Part shown: positions 1 through 6,490 of the stretch, piece by piece
How the letters are laid out: every line of letters starts with the position of its first letter
Position numbering within the stretch: the stretch's first letter is position 1
Assembly (NCBI GenBank): GCA_028705495.1
Contig: JAQWDK010000015.1
Location: 1-44,202 of the forward strand
Origin: Eubacteriales bacterium
GTDB taxonomy: Bacteria; Bacillota; Clostridia; Oscillospirales; CAG-382
Direction: 5' to 3'
DNA: 44,202 nt
The notes under the pieces: model-generated
Seen by the model: the letters and a program-made list of their open reading frames with translations, nothing else
Told to the model about the DNA's origin: nothing
Databases searched by the model: none
Translations under genes and position numbers: made by a program

Positions 1-61
1 TTTCCATGTCTATCGGAAAAATTTCAGATACAAATGCAGTGGCTTGTTTTTTACTTATCAT
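1..61 (-). CDS. Partial unknown protein, N-terminus only (cut by window edge)
   Basis: An ATG at 61-59 on the minus strand opens a frame that stays open for 20 codons to the window edge (starts MISKKQATAF). It begins 6 nt after the radA stop, so it is probably the next gene of the radA operon. No clear ribosome binding site precedes it, and I do not recognise the family from so few residues. In bacilli radA is followed by disA, but this N-terminus gives no evidence for that identity. Confidence 0.4.
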   Translation of the reverse strand, partial: MISKKQATAFVSEIFPIDME

Positions 62-67
62 CACAAT

Positions 68-1456
68 TTATGCGTCGATGAGTTTCAAAAGGTCGAAAAC
101 ACTTCTGACTGGGTATATTTTCACACCTTCGAAACTTTTTTTGAGGTTCTTTAGGGTTCTATGTGGAACGGCGATGGTTTTGAAACCAAGTCTTACAGCT
201 TCGTTTATACGCATTTCTACATGTGAAACAGAACGGCACTCTCCAGCAAGCCCTATTTCCCCAAAAACAATAACATCGTCGGGTATAGCAATGTCTTTAT
301 ATGAAGAAATTAGCGCAAGTGCTGTAGCCATATCGCTTGACGGTTCATCTATACGAAGTCCGCCTGCAACATTTATATATATATCTTGGGTTGAAAACCT
401 ATAACCGAGACGTTTTTCAAGTACGGCTAAAATTAGAGATGACCTGTTGTAATCAAGTCCCGACGACATCCTTTTCGGGTTAGGTAGATAGCTTGGTGAT
501 ACAAGAGCTTGTATTTCTGCAATAATCGGCCTTGTGCCGTCTACAACGCAAACAGCACAGCTACCTGAAACCCCTCTTGGTCTTTGAGATAAAAGCATCG
601 CTGAGGGGTTTTCAACCTCAGAAAGACCTGTTTCAACCATTTCAAAAACACCGATTTCGTTTGTAGAACCAAACCTATTTTTCGCCGCTCTGATTATTCG
701 GTATGCGTGTTGTTTTTCACCTTCAAAATAAAGAACCGCGTCCACTATATGCTCAACAACTTTAGGTCCTGCAATAGCACCATCTTTGTTAACATGTCCC
801 ACAATCATTATCGCCATGTCGTTAGCTTTAGCTTTGTTGAGGAGCCTCATTGCGCACTGTTTTACTTGAGTTACACTTCCTGGATATGAGGTTAGGTCCT
901 CGTCATACATTGTTTGAATCGAGTCTATTATAACAACAGTAGGATTTATTACATCAATTTCAGGCATAATCTCAGATAGATTTGTTTCGCAAAGCACAAG
1001 CAGATTATCGCTATTTACACCAAGTCGTGTAGCACGAAGTTTAATCTGTGCCGCTGATTCTTCACCCGATACATATAAAACCTTCCCGTATTTACAAACA
1101 CTGTCGCATATCTGTAAAAGCAGGGTTGACTTCCCTATCCCAGGTTCACCAGACAGAAGAACAGCGGACCCCTTGACAATACCGCCTCCAAGCACTCTGT
1201 CAAATTCTGATAGCCCTGTTTTTAACCGAATATGCTCTGGAAACTGAATTGAAGATATAGTAGATGCGACGGAAGTATGGGCTGTCATGGTTTTCGAAGT
1301 TTTGCTTTTTGAAAGTGGTTCTTTTTTTATAACCGTTTCTTCAAAAGAGTTCCATTCGCTACACTCCGGACACTTTCCATACCATTTTACGGAATTATAA
1401 CCGCAGGATGAGCATATAAAAACCGTTTTTTCGTTATTTTTCAATTTAACTTCCAT
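68..1456 (-). CDS. radA: DNA repair protein RadA
   Basis: RecA-like ATPase with a Lon-like C-terminal domain. In the family it helps process recombination intermediates in the cytoplasm. The order is canonical: an N-terminal four-cysteine zinc finger (CSSC...CPEC, about residues 15-35), a Walker A motif GEPGIGKST near residue 105, the RadA signature KNRFG near 260, and a Lon-protease-like C-terminus that ends IDA. The 462 aa length is normal. Start choice is open: the ATG at 1456 directly abuts a hairpin and has no ribosome binding site, whereas a TTG at 1444 lies 5 nt after GGAAG and would give the usual short lead into FICSSCGY. It lies downstream of the cwlD-like gene on the same strand. 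Confidence 0.97.
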   Translation of the reverse strand: MEVKLKNNEKTVFICSSCGYNSVKWYGKCPECSEWNSFEETVIKKEPLSKSKTSKTMTAHTSVASTISSIQFPEHIRLKTGLSEFDRVLGGGIVKGSAVLLSGEPGIGKSTLLLQICDSVCKYGKVLYVSGEESAAQIKLRATRLGVNSDNLLVLCETNLSEIMPEIDVINPTVVIIDSIQTMYDEDLTSYPGSVTQVKQCAMRLLNKAKANDMAIMIVGHVNKDGAIAGPKVVEHIVDAVLYFEGEKQHAYRIIRAAKNRFGSTNEIGVFEMVETGLSEVENPSAMLLSQRPRGVSGSCAVCVVDGTRPIIAEIQALVSPSYLPNPKRMSSGLDYNRSSLILAVLEKRLGYRFSTQDIYINVAGGLRIDEPSSDMATALALISSYKDIAIPDDVIVFGEIGLAGECRSVSHVEMRINEAVRLGFKTIAVPHRTLKNLKKSFEGVKIYPVRSVFDLLKLIDA

Positions 1457-1561
1457 TCTGCCGTGAAGCGGCTGTACAAAAAGATCATGAAATTTAATCT
1501 CAGGGCGTTAATGTGAATGCTTTAAAATTAAATTTCACGCCAATCCTATTTAATTAATATG
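1457..1561 (-). promoter_or_regulatory. Structured radA leader with alternative hairpins
   Basis: The gap between the amidase gene and radA contains a perfect 11-bp inverted repeat (TGAAATTTAAT at 1488-1498 against ATTAAATTTCA at 1527-1537) and a competing GGCGT/ACGCC pairing (1504-1508 with 1537-1541). A further hairpin, GCCG-CTTCA-CGGC on the minus strand, directly precedes the radA start. The layout resembles an attenuator or a stabilised leader, but there is no clear poly-T tract. Function is inferred only. Confidence 0.4.
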
Positions 1562-2380
1562 TTAGTCGGTCGAGTTAAAATCATCCGTATCATCGCTTTC
1601 TGAAAGATAGTTGACAACTCCACCATAAATAACAAAAGCAAGTTTACGTTGGTAATCTATATTGGTTAAAAGTTGAGCTTCAGTCGGATTCGATAAAAAT
1701 CCGCACTCTACAATAACCGCAGGTTTTGTTATATTCTCGAGAATATAAATTGTACTGTCAGCTGCTTTTATTTTTCTTTTATTAACAGGGTCAAGAAGCT
1801 TCGAAAAATTTTGAATATTTTCAGCAAGGTCGCATGACATAATGTTGTTGTTAGAATAAAAAACCTGTAAGCCCTTTGAAGAAACAAGGGGGAATTTGTT
1901 CATGTGAATACTGACAAAAATACAGTTATCGTTATTCTCTGCTATTTCGAGTCTGTTTCTTAAGTCATAATACTTTTTCCGATTTTCTTGACCCTCTTTA
2001 TATAGCAGAACATCCTCTGTCCTCGTAAGATATACATCATAACCCGAGAAAGATAAAAATTCTGCAAGCATTTTAGAAACGACAAGGTTAATATCCTTTT
2101 CATAAAGGTTGTTAGCCTGAGCACCGCTATCTTCTCCACCATGACCCGGGTCAATTATAATGAGGGGAGTATTGTCCGGATAAGCACCGACATTGATCGA
2201 ATTGTAATATTCTGCATTCATTGCTTCCCGATAACCGCGGGTAATAAAAATTGTCGCTGCAAAATAAAAGATAATGAGCGCAGAAAGAAAGATAAAAAAG
2301 AAAACCAGTATTTTTCTTCTGACACTGAAATAGCATTCATCGAATTGTTCTGTATTTATATCCTCGGTATTTTCGTTCAT
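1562..2380 (-). CDS. cwlD: N-acetylmuramoyl-L-alanine amidase, CwlD-like
   Basis: Zinc amidase of the Amidase_3 family that cleaves the amide bond between MurNAc and the peptide stem. The CwlD branch acts in spore cortex maturation. Visible are an acidic cytoplasmic N-terminus, one membrane anchor (about residues 24-48), the zinc motif IIIDPGHGGEDSGA near residue 75, a second zinc histidine in FVSIHMN, and the catalytic glutamate in VECGFLSNPTEA. The length of 272 aa is close to CwlD. The start has a strong GGGAGG site. The spore role is supported by sigG elsewhere in the window. Another membrane-anchored vegetative amidase cannot be excluded. Confidence 0.85.
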   Translation of the reverse strand: MNENTEDINTEQFDECYFSVRRKILVFFFIFLSALIIFYFAATIFITRGYREAMNAEYYNSINVGAYPDNTPLIIIDPGHGGEDSGAQANNLYEKDINLVVSKMLAEFLSFSGYDVYLTRTEDVLLYKEGQENRKKYYDLRNRLEIAENNDNCIFVSIHMNKFPLVSSKGLQVFYSNNNIMSCDLAENIQNFSKLLDPVNKRKIKAADSTIYILENITKPAVIVECGFLSNPTEAQLLTNIDYQRKLAFVIYGGVVNYLSESDDTDDFNSTD

Positions 2381-2464
2381 CAGTCAGCCTCCCGTTTATG
2401 CAGAATCTCTTTGTTATTTATATTCTGCCGAGAGAGCTGATATGCTTAGACATTTGCTTTATAT

Positions 2465-3064
2465 TTACTTGTCATTTTTATTGCCAAAGTTCAAATCGCC
2501 AAGACCGATAAAAGAACGGAGCTTTATTTCCTTTGTCCCAAGGTAATATGAGAGCGACGGAAGAGTGACTGTCACAACAAGGAAAAGCAAATAGCTGTAA
2601 ACATTCATATTAAAGACCTCGTTAAACAGTCCAAGATACATACCGTGAAACAGTATGTTGATAATGAAAACTAACCAAAGATAAATTTGAGCAAAAACTT
2701 GAATTTCTGTAAGCTGATTAATGATTCTTAACGCTATAGTGAAAAGAGTAAAAAAAATGACGGGAGAATAAGCAACAATAATGCATTTGAAACCTGTCCA
2801 GCCATCCGCTTTACCTTTTTTTGCTTTTTCTCGTATGGCGTTTCTCGCTCCAATCTGCCAAAATGCGTCATGGGTTACGAACATAAAAAAGAAAACCGAA
2901 AATAAGCTTGCAATCACAGTAAAAACTGGACCAGCTTTTTGTTTTTGAACCAATGCACTTACAGGAAGCGTTATAAAAATTCCAAAAATCGACATCGTTA
3001 TCAGGTTGACAACAAATTTCCTTATTATATCCGTATTGCTTTTTAGTAGTTCCTTGTATCTCAT
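2465..3064 (-). CDS. Unknown polytopic membrane protein
   Basis: A 199-aa protein with about five hydrophobic segments (around residues 18-38, 47-67, 92-115, 122-145 and 153-175) and a short charged C-terminal tail. I do not recognise the family, and no catalytic motif is visible. It is the first gene of the minus-strand group that continues into the amidase and radA. It has a good ribosome binding site (GGAGGACAACAG before ATG) and its own sigma-A-type promoter. A role in the cell envelope is suggested only by the amidase neighbour. Confidence 0.75.
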   Translation of the reverse strand: MRYKELLKSNTDIIRKFVVNLITMSIFGIFITLPVSALVQKQKAGPVFTVIASLFSVFFFMFVTHDAFWQIGARNAIREKAKKGKADGWTGFKCIIVAYSPVIFFTLFTIALRIINQLTEIQVFAQIYLWLVFIINILFHGMYLGLFNEVFNMNVYSYLLFLVVTVTLPSLSYYLGTKEIKLRSFIGLGDLNFGNKNDK

Positions 3065-3095
3065 TAACTGTTGTCCTCCGTGTGATTGTTTTCTC

Positions 3096-3124
3096 TATTT
3101 TAGTATTAAAACTCTTATAAATCA
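3096..3124 (-). promoter_or_regulatory. Sigma-A-type promoter for the membrane protein / amidase / radA group
   Basis: On the minus strand TTGATT (3124-3119), a 17-nt spacer and TAAAAT (3101-3096) precede the ATG at 3064, leaving a leader of roughly 25-30 nt. Confidence 0.65.
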
Positions 3125-3195
3125 ATAGCTAAAAGTAAATATATGCTAAAAATGCTAAATTTCATTGCTAGTTGAAGGAATTATTTTATTTTTTG

Positions 3196-3231
3196 TTGTT
3201 TTAGAATTAAATGTATGATATTATTATCATA
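3196..3231 (+). promoter_or_regulatory. Promoter with palindromic operator candidate before the FAD oxidoreductase / GH27 pair
   Basis: TTGTTT (3196-3201), a 17-nt spacer and TATTAT (3219-3224) form a plausible sigma-A promoter. A perfect 7-bp inverted repeat, TATGATA-TTAT-TATCATA (3214-3231), covers the -10 box. This is the usual position for a repressor operator that responds to sugar availability. The regulator is not in this window. Confidence 0.5.
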
Positions 3232-3277
3232 AGAAAATCCGTATTATAAAATCGGATAAAAAACGGAGGATTTAATC

Positions 3278-4672
3278 ATGAGCAAGAAATATACGGAGCC
3301 GACACGAGAGCTTCCCGTATCTTATTCTGCGGATGTTATTATTGTCGGCGGTGGAACCGCGGGTGCGGTTGCAGCCATTGCAGCTGCCGGCGAAGGTGCG
3401 AGCGTTGTAATCATTGAACAGTTCGGATCTCTCGGAGGCAGTTCAACAAATGGTCTAGTCTGCCCAAATATGGGTCTTCATATCAAAAACAATCCATCAT
3501 GTTCCTATGTAGCAAAACAAATTTTTGATCGACTTATCTCCTACGGTGCTTCAAAACCGAACGGTACATCGATGCCCGGAGCTTTTGACCCTGTTGTTAT
3601 GTCAATAGTACTTGAAGAAATGTGCGAGGAAGCAGGGGTTAAAATTGTCTACCACACATATTTCTGCGATGTTATCAAGAACGGTGGAAAAATTGAAGGC
3701 GTTATAATCGAAAATAAAGCCGGTCGTTCTGTTGTAGAAGGTAAAGTTTTCATTGACTGTTCCGGTGATGCTGATTTAAGTGTACGTGCAGGAGCAGGAT
3801 ATACTAAAGGAAATCCCGAAACAGGTAAAAATCAACCTATCTCCTTAAGATACACCGTTGGTGGTGTAAACTTAGCCGATTTATCAAGTTATCTTCAAGA
3901 ACAAATCGACAAATCAGGTATTTCTTACGGTGCTTCTCCTAGCGAATGTTACGCTGCAGTTACCGGATTAATGAAATATACTTTGACCCCAGTCTTCGAG
4001 GAAGCCATTGCAGCAGGTGATCTTGTAGAGGACGACAAGCTTTACTGGCAGATGTTCACCCTTCCGGGTCGACGCGATGCTCTTGCATTTAATAACCCTG
4101 AATTCTTTGATTTTGTTGATGCCACTAACCCCGATCATTTGAGTCATACTCAAGTAAAGGGTAAGAAAGCGATACACAGACAACTCACATTTTATAAAAA
4201 ATATATGCGCGGCTTTGAAAACGCTTATATCGCTGAAATCGCTTCCCTTGTCGGTATACGCGAAAGTAGAAATGTAGAATGTGAGTACACACTCACTGCA
4301 AAAGACTGCGTTACTAAGAAGAAATTTGACGACAAGATTGCGCAGACTAATTATCCTATCGATATTCACGGCAGAAAGCTCGACTTTAAGGCTGACGGTG
4401 TTACTGCTGACGATGGTAGACCGTATTATGAAATATCTTTCCGCTCTCTTGTTGTAAAAGGTTTTGACAACCTCCTTGTCGCTGGCCGTTGCATTGGTGC
4501 AGAGTTTGTTGCACAAGCTTCTCTGCGTATTATGCCTACTTGCCGCGCTACAGGTGAAGCAGCTGGAGTAGCAGCAGCATGGGCTGCATTAAACGGCAAA
4601 GCCGCACGTGATATCGACGGCGCAAAGGTCAGAGAACGAATGATATCTCTCGGTGCAGATTACGTTGACTGA
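3278..4672 (+). CDS. FAD-dependent oxidoreductase (FAD_oxidored family)
   Basis: Cytoplasmic flavoprotein with no signal peptide. The N-terminus has the dinucleotide-binding fold IIVGGGTAGAVAAIAAAGEGA (about residues 25-45) followed by the acidic strand end VVIIEQ. The middle reads VFIDCSGDADLSVRAGAGY, a typical second FAD contact, and the C-terminus has the FAD closing segment NLLVAGRCIGAEFVAQASLRIMPTCRATGEAAGVAAA. This matches the family often found beside glycoside hydrolases. The substrate is unknown. It lies 35 nt upstream of a GH27 gene, so oxidation of a sugar or aglycone is a reasonable inference. The ATG follows an ACGGAGGA ribosome binding site. Confidence 0.85.
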   Translation: MSKKYTEPTRELPVSYSADVIIVGGGTAGAVAAIAAAGEGASVVIIEQFGSLGGSSTNGLVCPNMGLHIKNNPSCSYVAKQIFDRLISYGASKPNGTSMPGAFDPVVMSIVLEEMCEEAGVKIVYHTYFCDVIKNGGKIEGVIIENKAGRSVVEGKVFIDCSGDADLSVRAGAGYTKGNPETGKNQPISLRYTVGGVNLADLSSYLQEQIDKSGISYGASPSECYAAVTGLMKYTLTPVFEEAIAAGDLVEDDKLYWQMFTLPGRRDALAFNNPEFFDFVDATNPDHLSHTQVKGKKAIHRQLTFYKKYMRGFENAYIAEIASLVGIRESRNVECEYTLTAKDCVTKKKFDDKIAQTNYPIDIHGRKLDFKADGVTADDGRPYYEISFRSLVVKGFDNLLVAGRCIGAEFVAQASLRIMPTCRATGEAAGVAAAWAALNGKAARDIDGAKVRERMISLGADYVD

Positions 4673-4707
4673 TTTATTTCTTTTGATAGAAAGGACGAGT
4701 TAATGAT

Positions 4708-5820
4708 ATGGCAATGCTTGCATTAAAACCTCCGATGGGTTGGAACGCCTGGAACACCTTCTGCTGGAATATTAACGATGCTCTTATCCGTGAAACAGCT
4801 GATAAAATGGTTGATGATGGTTATCTGGAAGCTGGTTATAACATACTTGTTATAGATGACTGTTGGATGGCAAATAAGCGCGATGAAAACGGTAATCTCG
4901 TACCAGACCCTGTCAAATTTCCGAATGGTATCAAAGCTGTCGCAGACTATGTCCACTCAAAAGAGCTGAAGTTCGGTATTTATGAAGATGCTGGAACTCT
5001 TACCTGCGCTGGACTACCCGGCAGTTATGGTAACGAACGCAAGGATGCCGAACTCTTTGCTTCATGGGGCGTTGATTTCCTAAAATATGACGGATGTTAT
5101 TTAACGCCAGGTGCAAATACAGAGAACCTTTATCGTCGTATGGGCCAAGCACTAAGAGAAACAGGTCGTGATATTATTTTTTCCGCTTGTATCGGGCATG
5201 ACGGTGTCTGGACATGGATGAAGCGCACAGGTGCCCACATGTGGCGACTTACAGGTGACATCTTCGACAGTTGGGAATCAATTGATAAAGTCGGTTTCGG
5301 CGCTGTCGGTATTGAAGCGTATGCTGGACCCGGCGGTTGGAACGACCCCGATATGCTTGTTGTCGGTTTATTCGGTAAAGGTTGGGTTGGTGAAATTGGT
5401 AAAGGAAGTACAATTACCGAATATAGAACTCACTTTGCCCTTTGGGCAATGTTAAATGCACCGCTGATGCTTGGTAATGACTTGAGAATCGCAACACCTG
5501 AGATAAAGGAAATTTTGCTTAACAAAGACCTTATCGCAATCAACCAAGATGATGCGGGAATTCCTGCTTCACGGATTCCCGGTTATGCTGATGTTCTTGC
5601 AAAACCGCTTGCTGACGGTCGAATAGCATTCGGCCTTTTCAACAGACACCCCGAATCAAAGCACATGGCCCTGTCGTGGGACTACTGTGGCTGGGAGGTA
5701 ACCGACCGCATAGAGCTATATGATGCAATCGAGCATAAATCACTCGGTGAATTTGTCGGTAGCACTACCTTTAGAATAGCAAGCCACGACTGTAAAATCG
5801 TTATCGGTAAACGAGTTTAA
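4708..5820 (+). CDS. Alpha-galactosidase, glycoside hydrolase family 27
   Basis: Retaining glycosidase that removes alpha-linked galactose (or N-acetylgalactosamine or arabinose in some members). It starts PPMGWNAWNTF, has IDDCWM near residue 50, the nucleophile Asp128 in FLKYDGCY, the likely acid/base Asp184 in WRLTGDI, and the conserved GGWNDPDML near 210. The 370-aa length is a (beta/alpha)8 barrel plus a C-terminal beta domain, without added modules. There is no signal peptide, so it acts on imported oligosaccharides. It is probably co-transcribed with the upstream FAD oxidoreductase. The start is preceded by AAAGGACG. Confidence 0.93.
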   Translation: MAMLALKPPMGWNAWNTFCWNINDALIRETADKMVDDGYLEAGYNILVIDDCWMANKRDENGNLVPDPVKFPNGIKAVADYVHSKELKFGIYEDAGTLTCAGLPGSYGNERKDAELFASWGVDFLKYDGCYLTPGANTENLYRRMGQALRETGRDIIFSACIGHDGVWTWMKRTGAHMWRLTGDIFDSWESIDKVGFGAVGIEAYAGPGGWNDPDMLVVGLFGKGWVGEIGKGSTITEYRTHFALWAMLNAPLMLGNDLRIATPEIKEILLNKDLIAINQDDAGIPASRIPGYADVLAKPLADGRIAFGLFNRHPESKHMALSWDYCGWEVTDRIELYDAIEHKSLGEFVGSTTFRIASHDCKIVIGKRV

Positions 5821-5842
5821 TGGTAAAAGATAATAAAATCTA

Positions 5843-5871
5843 TTTACAAGACAATTTTTTTATGGTATACT
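5843..5871 (+). promoter_or_regulatory. Sigma-A promoter of rpsO
   Basis: TTTACA (5843-5848), 17-nt spacer, TATACT (5866-5871). The expected start of transcription near 5878 would leave a leader of about 130 nt before rpsO. Confidence 0.75.
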
Positions 5872-5877
5872 CAAATG

Positions 5878-6008
5878 AACTCGTGAATTTAAAGAACGAG
5901 TAAATAAATTTGGGTTCTGCTTGGTTTATGGGATTAGCGGCAACGCCGTATTCACCCGCCACAAACTATGCAGAAATCCGTATATTTTCTTCAAGAAAGG
6001 TGAAAATA
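5878..6008 (+). promoter_or_regulatory. Structured rpsO leader (candidate S15 autoregulatory RNA)
   Basis: The leader starts with a 6-bp hairpin (ACTCGT 5879-5884 with ACGAGT 5896-5901) right at the expected 5' end. A second tight hairpin, CGGC-AAC-GCCG, lies at 5938-5948, and the ribosome binding site AAGAAAGGTG is near 5993-6002. S15 is known to repress its own translation through leader RNAs of varied shape. That this leader does so is inference. Confidence 0.4.
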
Positions 6009-6275
6009 ATGATTACCAAGGACGAAAAGCAAAAGATCATCGCCGAGTATGCGGTTCACGAAGGAGACACTGGTTCTCCCGAAGTGCAGATAGCTATACT
6101 CACACACAGAATCAATACTCTTACCGAGCACCTCAAGATCAACAAGAAGGATCACCACTCTCGCAGAGGTCTTCTCAAAATGGTAGGTCACAGACGTAAC
6201 CTTCTCAACTATCTTATAAAAGTTGACATCGAGCGTTATCGTGCCATCATTGAAAGACTCGGCATACGTAAGTAG
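6009..6275 (+). CDS. rpsO: 30S ribosomal protein S15
   Basis: Small-subunit protein that binds 16S rRNA early in assembly. The 88-residue product starts [14 protein letters not shown] and carries the signature [11 protein letters not shown], then [21 protein letters not shown], and ends RLGIRK; this is full length for the family. The frame is open further upstream to 5910, but the ATG at 6009 has the ribosome binding site and the normal N-terminus, so the longer reading is rejected. The pair rpsO-pnp is conserved across bacteria. Confidence 0.98.
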   Translation: MITKDEKQKIIAEYAVHEGDTGSPEVQIAILTHRINTLTEHLKINKKDHHSRRGLLKMVGHRRNLLNYLIKVDIERYRAIIERLGIRK

Positions 6276-6282
6276 TTTTGAC

Positions 6283-6310
6283 GGGGCGGAGTCATCTCCG
6301 CCCCTGTTTC
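6283..6310 (+). terminator. Rho-independent terminator after rpsO
   Basis: Perfect 9-bp stem GGGGCGGAG (6283-6291) / CTCCGCCCC (6296-6304), loop TCAT, then TGTTTC. The T-tract is modest, so some read-through into pnp is plausible. Confidence 0.75.
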
Positions 6311-6490
6311 CGTCATTCATGTTCTTGTAATGACAGGATGCAATTCCGAAACGGCAAAGCTTGGCATTTTGCGTTTAAATAAGCAGCTGTTTGTAAATAA
6401 CTGATGTTTATTTAAGTGCTTAATGCCCGGTGTTCGGCGGACACATCTTTGCCGGAACAATAATATTCCGCCGGGAAAGCAAGGTAAAAA
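6305..6490 (+). promoter_or_regulatory. pnp leader with several hairpins
   Basis: The 186-nt gap has no promoter I can defend. It holds four foldable elements: GTCATT/AATGAC (6312-6317 with 6329-6334); an 11-bp stem with one G-U pair (6375-6385 with 6405-6415); GTGTTC-GGC-GGACAC (6430-6444); and CGGAA/TTCCG (6453-6457 with 6466-6470). The last competes with a CCCGG/CCGGG pairing (6426-6430 with 6471-6475) that ends just before the pnp ribosome binding site. In enterobacteria the pnp leader is the target of RNase III and PNPase autocontrol; a similar use here is inference. Confidence 0.35.

Noticed and set aside
3968..4516. 182-aa open frame on the minus strand inside the FAD oxidoreductase gene
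   Set aside because: Its sequence has no domain character and the opposite strand encodes a clear protein; it is a shadow frame.
5910..6008. 33-residue N-terminal extension of S15
   Set aside because: It has no homology to S15, lacks a good ribosome site and overlaps the structured leader; the ATG at 6009 gives the exact family length.
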